Of a DNA stretch of 64,000 nt, positions 24,744 through 38,597 are shown one piece after another. Numbering within the stretch: position 1 is the first letter of the stretch; the number at the start of each line of letters is the position of its first letter. Source of the stretch: Ilex aquifolium (lineage: Eukaryota; Streptophyta; Magnoliopsida; Aquifoliales; Aquifoliaceae); assembly GCA_951799425.1 (NCBI GenBank), contig OX637391.1:8566551-8630550 (forward strand), in the 5' to 3' direction. The notes beneath the pieces were generated by a model. That model was not told the origin of the DNA, ran no database searches, and was given only the letters and a program-made list of their open reading frames with translations. The translations under genes and the position numbers were made by a program.

Positions 24744-25635
24744 AGGGGTGTTTACCCTATCCTACGGATAGGAAATATGATCTTTCGTTTTCCTACTCGA
24801 TACTTTACGGAAATTTTTTTTCTTGGCCTACCCTACTCTATCAAGTGTGGTATTCCTACTCGACTTCCGTCCAAATTAATCGGGTAGAAAATCAGGAAGT
24901 CGGGTGAACACTTTTGTAATTATTAATTTTTGGATCATTTTAACAATTTAATTAATAACTTGCACGAATTTAACAACACAATAAACCATAACACTAAAAT
25001 CTAAAACAATTATAATAAAACACAAGAAAGCCCAAGACATAAACATAAATCCATCATAAATGTTGTACAAATACAATAACAACTAGGGCTGTTAATCAAG
25101 CCAAGCTTGAACATTTTTTTAAGCTCGTTTATGTGTAAATAGTCAAATGAGCCAGCTCGTTTATGTGTAAATTAGGCTTGAATTAGGCTCGAATTCAGCT
25201 CGATTATCACCCCTAATAACAACTATTTTAGGTTTAAATCATATGAAACACATCAAAAATCATAACTGCTCCAATAGATCACCATAAATCATGTAACCTG
25301 CACAAAAAATAAGTCCATGTTTTAACAACTCAAATATCCACAACAATAACAATATTATTAATTATATCACACAAATAATCTTATAATTACTAAAAAAATA
25401 TATAAATAAATAAATATATGTAGGATAGGATAAGAATACGAAATATATATATATATGCGGGTAGGGTAGGATAGTATTACAGAAATTTGATGGGTATTCC
25501 TCATTCCTACCTGATTTAATCAGAATACCAAAAAATCTTTTGCAATCTTACCTGATTTTTTCAGCCAGTCGATTAATAGGGTCGGATAGAGTCGGTAGGG
25601 TAAAAAATTGCGGGTAATCGAAAATTTAAACACCC
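24744..25635. mobile_element. Inverted-repeat element with AGGGGTGTTT ends (~0.9 kb), interrupted
   Basis: The left end AGGGGTGTTTACCCTATCCT and right end GAAAATTTAAACACCCCT are complementary at the termini. Both arms carry diverged CTACCC/GGGTAGG blocks pairing over about 100 bp. A 132-bp hAT MITE sits inside. No transposase is visible. The TSD is unclear (TGAT shared). Confidence 0.65.
25084..25215. mobile_element. hAT MITE, 132 bp, perfect 8-bp TSD
   Basis: Ends TAGGGCTGTTAATC and GATTATCACCCCTA. Flanked by ATAACAAC at 25076-25083 and 25216-25223. The interior iterates AGCTCGTTTATGTGTAAAT. Same family as 63181-63520. Confidence 0.9.
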
Positions 25636-25984
25636 CTTGATAAGAAAAATAAAAAACCACCTATCTCCTTATTGCCATATTTTGATAGATAATTCCAACT
25701 TTCCAGCAAATAGAAAAAAAAATCGAAAATAGGTTGTTTTTGGTATATATTACGTGAGAGAGTTGTCTTGATGTCTAAGTTTATATGCTAATTACATGAA
25801 ATATTCCCCTATACTTTGAAAAAAAAAATTAAGATTCCTAAATCTTATATATTTTTAACTAAACATTTTCTCAACAATTTAAACAGTGAGTCAGTATCAA
25901 CAAAAAAATAATAATAATAATTTTCTTTTTTGTAATGTAACAAAAACGTTCATGCCACATTGAAATTCAGGGAAAACATGTTGT

Positions 25985-26291
25985 CAAGAAGATTTTAGAT
26001 AAATTGTATTTTGTACCCTGAAAAATTTTACGATTCTCATATTACACTCTCAAAGATTAAATTTTTCACATTGTACTCTCAATGTATCAAAAGTATTACA
26101 ATGTAATTCTTCTGTTAGTTTTTCTGTTAGTGTCAATTGATTGACTTTTGACGAAAAAAATAACAGAAGCTAAGAGAATGATCATATTGCAATTCTTTTG
26201 GTACATTGAGGGTTCAATGTAAAAAATTTAATATTTAAAGGTGTAATGTGAGAATTTTAAAACTTTCAGGGTGTAAAATACAAAAATTCCA
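25985..26291. mobile_element. Small fold-back element (~305 bp)
   Basis: The left arm AATTGTATTTTGTACCCTGA pairs with the right arm TTTCAGGGTGTAAAATACAA. Pairing runs on through CACATTGTACTCTCAATGTA. Non-coding. Confidence 0.7.
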
Positions 26292-26568
26292 AAGATTTTC
26301 TACACAAAATGAATTGTACCTCTGAGTTTTAGTACTTATTAAGCATGAGGTTGATTTTATGTGAGACTCTAATTATTGGAGATTAAAGTTAGAGTTTCTT
26401 TTTGATTTTCTAACAGAAAAAAAGGAACACAATAATCATTAAATTTTGGAAATGGTGGTGGGTGTGTCAATGGTGGTAGTTGTTCATTCAGCCAAAGCTG
26501 ATCACCAAGTCAAGAAAGGAGTTGGTCAGTGGGCCCCAAGACTCACCCATGCCACAAAAGAAGAGCTC

Positions 26569-26575
26569 ACCAACC
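26569..26575 (+). promoter_or_regulatory. AC element (ACCAACC) upstream of CCoAOMT
   Basis: ACCAACC is the core of the AC-II element bound by R2R3-MYB regulators of phenylpropanoid genes. It lies 940 bp before the ATG, on the far side of the MITE at 26811-27331. A single 7-bp match can arise by chance. Confidence 0.4.
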
Positions 26576-26810
26576 CTCACAATGTCGGCTGGCCTTGTAT
26601 TTGGTAATATAATAACAGTACCCAAGTTGCATAGTATTTAAAAGAAATTGATAGTTATAAATCTTGCTTTAATTTATTTATAATAAGAATAAGAACATAA
26701 AATAAAATAATAAAAATATCAAAATTCTACGTATCTTATTTTGATTGAAAAAAAATAAGAGATATGAGATCGAAATATAATTTCTTAGTATGATACCAAT
26801 GCATTTTGGA

Positions 26811-27331
26811 CTCGTTTGATTGTCGTATTAAAAATGGATGAATTAGATAAAATAATCCGGTATAATACAATACAGAAGGACAAGAGACAAGACTAAATAG
26901 AGTATTAGAATAATACGTAATTTTATCTAGTGTTTGGTAATACACAGTATAAACGTTGGATAATAATTATTTAATCCAATCGGTTGTTTGGTTAATAAAT
27001 TATTTTATCGTATTAATGTTGAATTAACAAAAATACCCTCAATCAGTATTTGTTACATTGATGACGGTTTGATTTTATCAGTTGGGGGGTTATAATGGTA
27101 AATGTGTAAAATAATACGTTTGAGTTGGATTATAATACCACATCTTTTGGTGGTATTAAAATACATCTATAATACAGGTTTAACGTATAAAAAATATACG
27201 ATAAGTATACGTTTTTTAAATTAATACGGTATCAAATTTACTTACCAAATAAAATATTATGCCCAATTAAATAAAAAATGGTACAATCTAATATTTAATC
27301 CCTTCATAATACGTCTACCAAACGAGCTGTA
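26811..27331. mobile_element. MITE family 2, copy 1, in the CCoAOMT proximal promoter
   Basis: Ends CTCGTTTGATTGTCGTATTA and TAATACGTCTACCAAACGAG are inverted repeats. About 520 bp and non-coding. A second copy lies at 49091-50322, split by a solo LTR. Its right end is about 60 bp from the TATA box of the methyltransferase gene. Confidence 0.85.
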
Positions 27332-27369
27332 CTCATCGGCTTGAAAGGAAAGTTCTCACCTGTCTTTGT

Positions 27370-27400
27370 CCTACCCACCACCACCTTTCATGTATAAAAT
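27370..27400 (+). promoter_or_regulatory. Core promoter of CCoAOMT: C/A-rich box and TATA box
   Basis: TATAAAAT at 27393-27400 is 109 bp upstream of the ATG. Just before it, CCTACCCACCACCACC (27370-27385) is an AC-rich box of the type found in lignin gene promoters, though not an exact AC-I/II/III match. Confidence 0.65.
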
Positions 27401-27508
27401 AGGCACCCACCATAGCCTTTCTTCAGGTTCACCAGCCAAACCGACCATAACCCTAAGAATTCACAAAGAAGGAAGGAAGGTAGCTAGCTAGCTTGAGAAT
27501 ACACAGAA

Positions 27509-29129
<1,621 letters not shown>

Positions 29130-29342
29130 TTAAACCGATGATTCGGGTGATTGGGGAGGCAAATGGAGGATAAGAAATTTATTCAATTCTGTATGTATCT
29201 TTATTAAATCAGTGTTTGATGATGCTTATGAAATATTATAAACTGGGTTTTATTGTTTGGTTTCTTAATCTATTTCTTTGAAGATATGAAAGTCCATTGT
29301 CTTTGAGGAATTGTCATTCTTCCCTCAAAATAATTCAGGAGA

Positions 29343-30541
29343 CTGGGGGCAGCCCAATGAAATTGGGGCCTAAAATAAAATTTATAAATGAGGTCATATT
29401 ATTATCTAATATAAGAGAAAATTTCAATCACACCCCTTCTAATTAATCATATCTTTAATGACACTCTCTCTATTTTCTGAATCTTCACTGACACCCCTTA
29501 TCAGATTAAAAGTGTTAATTATAATACAATTTTACTAAATTGTCCATGACATATTTTAGAAAAAACTTCATCCACACCTCCTCTGGATAGACACATCTTC
29601 ATTATTCAATGAGACCCCTTCTATTTTCTAAATTTTTTTACGTATTTAAATTCGGGCAAATTAAAATTCTATTTGAGTTAATTAAAATTTATTTTTTATG
29701 TATTAAAATTTTAGTCGATTAAAAATTACATTCTTTTACTTATTAAAATTTGAACCGATTAAAATTCTATTCGAGGATCAAATCAAATTTTAATCAACTT
29801 ACATTAAATTTTAATCGGCCCAATTTTTGATACATAAAAAATATAAATTTTAATTGACTCAAATTTTAATGTGTAAAAAATAAATTTTAATCAACTAAAA
29901 TCGAATTTTAATAAATAAAAAAATATAAATTTTAATCGATTCGAAACGTTTAATCAGCTCTAATCGAATTTTAATCTGTGGAAAAAAAAAAATCTAATCA
30001 GCTCGAATTTTAATATGTAAAAAAACGAATTTTAATCGGCTAGAATTTTAATTGAATTTTATGTAGAAATATTGTTTGGGGTTTATGTAGAGGTAATTTT
30101 GGTATTTGAGATAATTTATTTTTGTTATAAATGGTGGTTTAATGGCAGGGGGTGTCAGTGATGTTTAAATATAAACTAGAAAGAGTGTCAATGATATTTT
30201 TGATAATAGAGGGGGTGTTCTTGAAGATATGATTTTTTTTTCCTTGAAAATATGATAAACTAGAAGGGATGTGACTAAAATTTTTCCTTAATATAATAAT
30301 AATAATAATAAATATTAAATTGTATTCATTCGAAATATATATTTTTTTATTTTTTTATTCGAGATGAGGAAATAGAAATTAAGTTGCATCCTTTTAATTT
30401 TTTTCATATATCATTCTCAATAAATAATATAGTTAGGCCATTTATAGATTTTTAATTATGGGTCTTATCATAAAAATTTGGGCCCATCCATTTAAGTGGA
30501 CCTAGAGCTCAAGTTAAAGTCTAGTAGTTGGGCCGACCTTG
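29343..30541. mobile_element. hAT-type element downstream of CCoAOMT (1.2 kb, interrupted)
   Basis: Ends CTGGGGGCAGCCCAAT and GTTGGGCCGACCTTG are inverted relatives. Flanks TCAGGAGA (29335-29342) and TCTGGAGA (30542-30549) agree at 7 of 8, an 8-bp TSD. A fold-back element occupies its left half. No transposase. Confidence 0.7.
29413..30290. mobile_element. Fold-back element nested in the hAT element
   Basis: The left arm GAAAATTTCAATCACACCCC pairs with the right arm GGGATGTGACTAAAATTTTTCC. Further boxes (GACACTCTCTCTATTTT, GACACCCC) pair in order. The centre (29640-30060) is an irregular array of AATTTTAATCG units. Non-coding. Confidence 0.75.
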
Positions 30542-30587
30542 TCTGGAGACTTCTGTTTCTCTTTTTGTCCGTTTAATAGCTTGTGAT

Positions 30588-31252
30588 TAGGGGTGACAAT
30601 TTTTGACACGACACGATAACTCGATACGAACACGACACAAATAAATAGATTTGGATTAACTATTTTTTTGTATAAACCAGTGTATGACACGACCCGTCAA
30701 CACGAAGTGTTAATGGGTTGTATTCGGGTTCAACCCGCTTAACCCTAATTGACCTGTCAACACGAAGGTTTTAACTCGAAGGAGATTGACCTGACATTTT
30801 CGTTGCATGTATGAGTTTTCATGTTCTGATGGCTTATTTTTTCTATTACTTTTGATGTTTAATTTGATTGCTCGATGTACGATTAACATATTTAATTAGT
30901 ATTATAGAAATAAAATATTAATTATTTGTAACTGTTTATCAAGTACTGACATAATTATTGTATAAAAAAGATATTATTATTCATTATTATTATTAAATTA
31001 ATTTTTAGTTTGTGGAAAAAGTATGAGGAGATATTCAATTAAGTGAAAATAAAATCTGAGAGTTAATTTTTTTATTCAAAATTTATGTGGGTCAACACGA
31101 ATACGAACACGAACGCGACACGAAAATAAAACAGGTCAACTCGACACGATACGATTAGTTAAATGGGTTGGGTTAGGATTGATTAATGTTTAACACGACT
31201 AATGTTCAACACGAAACGAACCCGACACAACACAACTTGATTGCCACCCCTA
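30588..31252. mobile_element. hAT-type MITE, 665 bp, perfect 8-bp TSD
   Basis: Ends TAGGGGTGACAATTTTTGAC and AACTTGATTGCCACCCCTA. Flanked by CTTGTGAT at 30580-30587 and 31253-31260. Both arms are rich in ACACGACACG-type motifs. No coding sequence. Confidence 0.92.
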
Positions 31253-31260
31253 CTTGTGAT

Positions 31261-33854
31261 GAGAACAATGTTTGGGATGGGCAGAGTCAATAGGATGAAT
31301 CAAACGAGTTCCTAACTTTACCTGATTGATAGGCCTTTGTACAACGCACATCCAAGAGGTCATTTTCAAAATGAACTTTAATCAATCTAAAATAGTTCTT
31401 TTATTTTTTTTTAAATTTAAATGTAGATCACGCACTATAAACCTAGTAGTGAGGTATGAGCTGATAACAATAATGCAGAGTTGTCGGATTTTGGCTTTTG
31501 TTGTTGGTTGAGGACATTCACTTTTTGTACCTTAATACATTTAATTACGATATTCCAAACCTAATAGGGACTAGATGATTCTAATGATGCGACGTGTTGA
31601 TAACCATCAGATGATTATTGAATTCCAATGGAACTTGCTACTCTAATTATTCACATTGATGTAGTATAAAATATTTAATAAATATAGTATTACTTCAAAT
31701 TAAATTCCACCCCAAAACACCAATTTGTGAATGAAGCTTATGGCCTTAATGTATCTCTAACAAACCTACATAAATTATATAGTAAATTAGGTTAGGGTCC
31801 CTTCTTTGGTTTGTAAACTAATTTTAATCTTATCAATTTTTTAGTATAAAAAAAGGTCATTCGGTTTTTAAAAAAACTTGCATGTGGTCTCTGTGTTAGC
31901 GCGAATGTTAAGGTATTGATTACTTACTGGTTTTCATTATCTATTTTGTCCTCATCACATGATTTCAGCATAAAATATAGTTATTATTTTTTTTTTTTTT
32001 TACTTTTGTTATTAAGTTTTTGGTGGTATTGTTTATCAGTTTTGAAATTCAAGCTCGTGAACCAAGCAATTTGAACATTATGATGACGTTTAACGATTTG
32101 TGTTTTAATGTATCTGTCTGACGATCTGTGTTTATAGAGAAGAATGTACATTAATGATTTATGTTTTATTGTACCTGTCTGACGATCTGTGTTTTAGTGT
32201 ACTTGTCTGAGATTATTGTGTACCTGTTATTTTTTATTTTTTTTATTGCGCACCTGTTATTTTTTGGCTCAAAAATTGCGTACCTTTTTTTTAGCGTACA
32301 TGTCTTACGATTTGTGTTTATGGAAAAAAATTTATATTATAATAACGTAATTTTTTAGAATATGTGTTTAAATTAGATGATGACATTGTCATTATTTTTT
32401 GTAAATGTAAAAGACGTTAGTTATGTCAATTGCTTTGACTTTTCCACTAGGACTCACCTAATCTAAAAAAAAATTGGCGAGTGATTTTTTTTAAAATCTT
32501 ATTGGGCCTAGGACCGACCTCCAAATCCCTCAATTTAATTATTTTACCAATTTTTTAAGCCCATTAGGTGTGATAGGTTGGCCCGATTAAGGCCCACCAA
32601 GTAGGTTTGTTGCCGGACCCATTAGTGTGATTAAATTAAAAAATAAGTGATGCGTCAATTTTTATTTTCAATCAAAAAAAAATTGGTCTCTGAGAATCAA
32701 ATTAGATGGATACCCTATTATTAAACCCATTAGGATTGATAAAAATCATACAATAGATAAGTTGTGGGCCGTATTTTTGAATGGGCTAACCCAGCCCGAT
32801 TTGTCGTGCAGTGGACAGCCCGACTTACACGCATTGACAGGCGGATCAGGTAAGATGCTGATGCATATGAATAATGTTATCATTACCAAATCATTTATCA
32901 AATTTTATATCTCAAATTAATGTGATAGAATCAGTGGGGTCCATTAACTCCACTAAACATTCAATGCACAGAATTTTAACACAACATTTGGTAAATAAAT
33001 TTGGGAAGCATAGTTTTATCCGATAAATATATCTAGTCCTATTAATTTTTGTTTTTTAGTGTTACGATCAAGAGTCTTCAGGTCAACGTACATGTACCTC
33101 AACTAATCCCCTATTCGATTTGGACCATTTACACCAAAATTAAAAAATTGATGAGGGATAAATACCTCATAGTATGACTTTAAGAAAGTTTCTGAATTTC
33201 AAATTTAGAATATTTGAGTTTACAACTCATCTCTATTTTCAATGGGTTATCCCGTGGGTTAGTCCTCTTAACTTTTTGGAGCAAATGATTTTTTATTAGG
33301 CCATAAAAACCAAATATAGAAATGTGATTGCCTTTGTATAGAAAGCACCTCTTTTCGCTTTTTTTTTTTCTTCATTTTTTCAATTTATTCTTACTAACAA
33401 TGCACGACATGCATTGCACATTAATATTTTTAAACAAAAACTTGGATAAATTTTGAATAAAAAAAATATAATCTCATAATCTTCAGACTTATGTATAAAG
33501 CATTCCTATTTGTTATGTTATGCAATCTTACAAGTTTAACACATTGAAAAAGAATTATAATGATAGTGGAAGATATATGAAGAGACGACAGAGAAGAAAA
33601 ATATTTTTTGTAAAAGATGAAAACACTTAGATATTCAAGAAAAATAGAAGAAAAGGATTTGAAGTGAAAAAGGTAAATATATAGTCTTATGTCTTCTTTT
33701 AAGAATAATATGGTCGTTTCAAAAAATTTCAAAAGTAGTGAGTATATATATTAATGGTGCTCGAAAATGCTTAGCCCAAGTTCAAAATGGTGATTTTATA
33801 GTCTAGAAAGATGGTATTGAGAATATACGAATTGGCAATGGATTAAATTGTGAG
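31261..33854. other. Intergenic DNA
   Basis: Holds a small irregular repeat at 32085-32330 (TGTACCTGTCTGACGATCTG repeated three to four times) and AT-rich sequence. No gene was recognised; minus-strand frames near 33430-33730 are AT-driven. Confidence 0.5.
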
Positions 33855-34490
33855 GATGAATCAGAAACAGTAAATAAGTGGTTCACCAGCTGAAAAGTTT
33901 AGCTAATCCACTGTAATGGAGTCTCTTGCTCCCTAGGAGTATATATTTCTTGAAGAAGAAGATTACAGCAAGTTGCCTTTCTTAAGGCTTGTTCTAGTTC
34001 CCTCTGTGTAGTGTGATAGTGTTCTATTTGTACGGGTGATCCCTCTAGGGCTTCTTACGGCTTCCTTTCTCTTTTTTGTTGATTCTGTGATCTTCTCTTC
34101 TTTTGTCTTTTAGTGATTTCTGTCATGCGACGCCACTGTGCCCACGATTCTTGGGTGGTTACGTGCACAAATATTCCCTTAGCCAGAAGGTATATAATCG
34201 TTAAAGGCTTCAGAAGTTGTCACCTGGTTCCCTGGACATGTGGCGTGAAGTGGGGCACTTGGGCCCTGGAGAGTACCGAGCTCCTTTACTCCGGGCTGCT
34301 TAATGCTGAGCTTGCTATGGTCGAGCAGGGTCGTGCCGAGACTTTTTGCTGGGGTTCCTCCTTTTGATTATGACCCACTCCTTGTTATGGAGCAGATGGG
34401 TATTAGGGGATCTCTTGGGCCGTTGCACCCTCTTCTTGGCCCATTAGGTGATTTGGGTTTAGGATGGACAGCCCACTCTAAAATCTTACC
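33855..34490. mobile_element. LTR fragment related to the solo LTR at 49515-50209
   Basis: Shares in order GTGGTTCACC, CCACTGTAATGGAG followed by CTCTTGCTCC, GTGCCCACGAT and a C/G-rich tail ending in GGGCC-type words with 49515-50209. The similarity is diverged and I could not place TG/CA termini or a TSD. Short frames inside are not genes. Confidence 0.55.
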
Positions 34491-34525
<35 letters not shown>

Positions 34526-34528
<3 letters not shown>

Positions 34529-34706
34529 TAGTTGTTTCATAAGTGCGTTGCACGTGAATAAATTTGAATTATAATTTATGTATATAATTTATAAGTTCAT
34601 ATGTGTATATATATATATATATATACACTAGTTGTTTCATAAGTGCGTTGCACGTGAATAAATTTGAATTATAATTTATGTATATAATTTATAAGTTCAT
34701 ATGTAT
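34526..34706 (-). repeat. 100-bp tandem duplication of a Helitron-like 3' end
   Basis: The block starting ACTAGTTGTTTCATAAGTGC at 34527 recurs exactly 100 bp later, separated by (TA)n. On the minus strand each copy ends with the hairpin GTGC-AAC-GCAC followed by about 10 bases and CTAG|T, as Helitrons end. The matching 5' end was not found. Confidence 0.6.
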
Positions 34707-35576
34707 GACTAATTTAATATTAAAGACAAAAGTAAAGCCAATGAAAATCTCAGAAAAATATTAAACATAGTACCAAGAAAGATTGAAAAATCCTCAACGA
34801 AAATTATAACTACTAGTAAATTCAGATCATCTTCATTACATTTTTCCTCATTTTAATTAGTGTAATGAAGAGGATTTAGATCCATGAAATGATTCATATA
34901 ATTTCAATGACAAAATGCTATTTAATGGTTCATATACAAAAGTACAGATTATAAAATTAATTAAAATCATAAAAAAGAATACCATAGAAATTTAGATCTA
35001 TTAACATTTATAACTCTTTATAAGAATAATACTGAATCAAAAGTCTTTCATGTTGTATTATTAAAAAAATTATTTGGACTTTTAATATAAATGCTTTTTC
35101 CTTATTTACATAAAGAGAGACCTGTGCAAAGCAAGACCACTTAGGGGATTGGGATACTCATGATTCATGAATAGTCAATTCAATACAAGAAAATATACAT
35201 TATGTGTTCTATAATTGTGATAATTTCAGAAACATTCTTTATATTTTTTTTTTTATTGGCATCTCCTATCTTTTATTTGTCTAATGAGGAAGGTAACAAA
35301 AAAAATAATAAAACCACCATGTCATTATCGCAAACTAAACAAACAGTGGCCCGATGTTGTCACGAGTTCTATGAAACTTGGAGGACATGACTCATGAGAC
35401 ACGACAATGTTTAGGGATGTGGTTGGATTTTTTATTTTTTTTTAATTACTAATTAAAGAAAAAATAATGTTTTGATGCCCTAAACTATGTCTCTTTTTCT
35501 TACATTACCTTCTCAACTCTTAATCTCACATTTCTATGTCACATATTTACCAATTGTTATTGGTACTTTTGTGTTA
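34707..35576. other. Intergenic AT-rich DNA
   Basis: No gene or element border seen. Confidence 0.45.
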
Positions 35577-35584
35577 CTTGCACC

Positions 35585-36063
35585 CAGGGCCGGCTCAGAG
35601 GGTAAGCCACTTAAACCTCCGCTTAGGACCTCCAAAAAAGAGGGGCTCCAATTTTATTTATAGTCTTTGTCAATTAGATTTTGGATTACAAAGACATTAA
35701 ATTTCTTTATTTAATAATTTTATATTTTTAATAATATAATTTAATCCAATTTCATTGTTCTTCTTATTGGTGAATGTCAGATTTAATAGACGATTTAAAA
35801 TACAAACAAAGAATCAAAGTTTATATACAATCTATATTTATCAGTTACTATTGTTTCATTTTATTTTTAACAATATTCTAAAGAAATTAATTTTTAACAA
35901 TAAAATTTGAATATAGAAAATTATTAATTTTGCATCACAAAAAAGCTAGAACACTATTTTTTACTAAAATTTTAATCATATATATTATATATTTATTATT
36001 AATTTTAAAAAGTCTCATTTATAATTTTCGCTTATAGCCTCAATTTTTATTGGGCTGGCCCTG
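35585..36063. mobile_element. hAT-type MITE with CAGGGCCGGCTC end (479 bp)
   Basis: Ends CAGGGCCGGCTC and GGGCTGGCCCTG. Flanks CTTGCACC (35577-35584) and CTTACACC (36064-36071) agree at 7 of 8. The interior is AT-rich and non-coding. Confidence 0.85.
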
Positions 36064-36937
36064 CTTACACCTCATAATATAGTTATTAATTTTATATTAT
36101 TCCAAATATAAACATCGACAATATTTGGGTACCTTACTACACAAATGGACCATTCTGTTCAAAAACATGGCTTATTTCTAGTTTGGGAATAACGTAAAAC
36201 TAATTTAAGAAATTGAGGAGGTAAAGTCAAAAAACGCATTAGATGAGGCAGACCAAGTAAGATCAGAGACTTTAAGGGGACATCATGTGTACACCAAAAT
36301 TTTGACAAACTTTAAAATAATGTGACATTGTTAATAATCATAGAATAATTAGTAAAAGTTTGTAAAAACTATTGACTATTGGATTAACATTGACTTGAAA
36401 TTCAAAAATTTTGCACGTTTAGAGATGATTAAGTGGTTGAGTATGATTTTTAATAATTCAGAAGTCTCAGGTTTAATCACTTCTCACACCCATTAAAGTT
36501 TAACCACTCTTGTTCATCACGGGCATACTCTAACCCACCTCAAGTAACAATAACAGTCATTGAGTTCGAAAGAGTATTCAGTACAAGTCTGATATCCCGA
36601 CTCCCCCCCCCCCCCCCCCCCCCGAGAAAAAAAAAAACCAAAAATTTTTATTGGACATATAATTCATGTGGTCAAAGTATAACTTTGCCTCGAGTAAAAT
36701 AATGAATCAAAGATTCTCAAATTGGCTTTCAAAGGTAACAAAGAGAATCGTGAAAAAATGACGAAAAGATGACCACATCTGTCTCTCTCTCTCTCTCTCT
36801 CCTCAATTTAGCTGTTGGAAAGCGCCATACGTCTCTTTCTGTATATTTATTCCCTTGGACAACTGAAAACGTAGCCGGAGGTGAACATTTCTCTCTCCTC
36901 CCTCTCTCTCTCTCTCTGCAACCCATTATTTGAAGGC
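36064..36937. other. Intergenic DNA and 5' leader of the F-box gene
   Basis: Contains a C homopolymer of about 20 near 36603-36622 and, closer to the gene, CT microsatellites at about 36780-36800 and 36888-36917 typical of plant 5' leaders. Confidence 0.55.
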
Positions 36938-37322
36938 ATGGGATGGGGCGAAGAAGCCGAGATTGACCGGCTTCCGGTTGACCTACTCGCTCACATCTTC
37001 GCTCTCATCTCTTGCTTCAAAGATTTGGCTCAGTAAGTTTGTTTATCATCTTCTGACTCATTTTGATTTTCAAAATTAACATAATTTTTGTGCTTTCATG
37101 TCCCTTTGTCTGTGTTTCTGTGTGTTATATGTGTTTGTATATGTTGGCAATACAGGACCAGCTGCGTGTGTAGGAAATGGAGACAAGGAGTGAAGGAATC
37201 CTTGGCTCGGAGAGAGAAATTGAGCTTCGCTGGTTGGAAAATGGACGATCAATCCACCACTCGCCTCGTGGTCCATGCCTACAGCCTCAAGGAGCTCGAC
37301 ATGTACATCCCCCCCCCCCCCC

Positions 37323-37353
<31 letters not shown>

Positions 37354-38597
37354 CATTAAAACCTTTTTGATGTGAAACTAGGCATAGGTATTTGATGTGT
37401 TTCTGCCTTGTATTGATGATGCAAAATTGTGCAAGTGTCATGTATCTTTATCGACATTTTGAACTTTGGGACGTTGATTCCTTAGGTTTACTAACGGTTC
37501 ATTTCTGTGCTTGTATGTTCAGTTCAAGGAGCCGTTGGGATTGCCAAATAACAGATAATGGGCTGCACCAATTATCATTGGCAAAATGTGTTAGCAACCT
37601 GTCCTCAATATCTTTATGGGGCATTACCGGCATCACCGACAGAGGTGTTGTTGAATTGGTATGTAATCACTATCATCTCTCAATACAAGTCCCCTTACTC
37701 TTCAATGAATCTAGTCTATGGGTTTGATTGGGAGTAACAGTATGGCAATCTGTTTATATAGCTGTGATGAATATGCTTATGTTTCTTTTTACCAGTATCC
37801 CATGAAAGTGAATGGAGTTTTCTTCAATGGTTGACCTTCTGCCTTAGGCCCTTAATTGAATTTCCTTATGGCAATGGGAAACTACTCTCTCCTTGCCATC
37901 AAAAAAGAGACCAAATGTCATTAGGAAGGTCTTTCTTTTGTTTGTAATTCAGATGTTTTCGATTTGGTTCCAATAGATTGAGGAGTTGTTGAACATCTTG
38001 TGCCATTTACGCGTGTTCTACCATTTGTTACCACTTACAAAGATCCTGTCGATTCTTTATTCTTCCTCTGTTTTTGTGTTATTCTGGTTTTGTAAAAAAT
38101 CTATCTTCTCCTACCCTATGATGATGCATTTTGTAAGTTCTTAACTTGGATACGCATCGAGTTTCTAGGAATGACATTGCTTCTCGTAGTTGATTTTCTT
38201 CTTTCCAACAGATATCAAGAGCGATCGCTTTGCAACACCTAAACATTGGTGGTACATTTATAACAGATGATTCTTTGTTTGCAATTGCCGATAGCTGTCC
38301 ACATTTGAAGGTGAGTGTTGTGTAGAAATATCCAATGGAGGTTGTATTGCTGCTTACATACCATTTTTCTTACACATTCAGACTATTGTTCTGTGGGGCT
38401 GCCGTCATGTAACTGAGTGTGGACTTGTCGTTCTTGTAAATAAATGTCACAAACTTGAGTCCATCAATGTATGGGGCATGAGGGTTCCTCTAGACTGCTT
38501 CAGTGGTTTGCTTACAATTAGCCCAGCTCTTCAGATACAACCCAAAGGACTGCTGCTAAACGTTGAGGGGGTGGTTTCTATGTGGCCTGTCTTCTAA
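36938..38597 (+). CDS. F-box / leucine-rich-repeat (RNI-like) protein
   Basis: Likely substrate receptor of an SCF-type ubiquitin ligase. Five exons: 36938-37032, 37156-37302, 37523-37658, 38212-38310 and 38382-38597, all with GT/AG introns, giving 230 residues in one frame. The N-terminus (about 8-48: AEIDRLPVDLLAHIFALI, then CVCRKWRQGV) is an F-box. It is followed by short LRRs of the amino-acid-transport/Skp2 type (DCQITDNGLHQLSLAKC, SLWGITGITDRGVVEL, LNIGGTFITDDSLFAIA, VLWGCRHVTECGL). Length and order fit the small plant F-box family represented by Arabidopsis At5g67140 (from memory). Its substrate is unknown. The CT-rich leader is normal for plant genes. The intron 2 donor is immediately followed by a long C run. 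Confidence 0.92.
37303..37358 (+). repeat. Poly-C, CT and CA microsatellites at the intron 2 donor
   Basis: Directly after GTACAT come about 15 C, then (CT)n and (AC)n up to 37358. Polymorphic length is likely. Confidence 0.8.

Noticed and set aside
37076-37375. Pro/Ser/Leu-rich frames across F-box exon 2 and intron 2
   Set aside because: Other-frame or antisense readings of exon 2 plus microsatellite.
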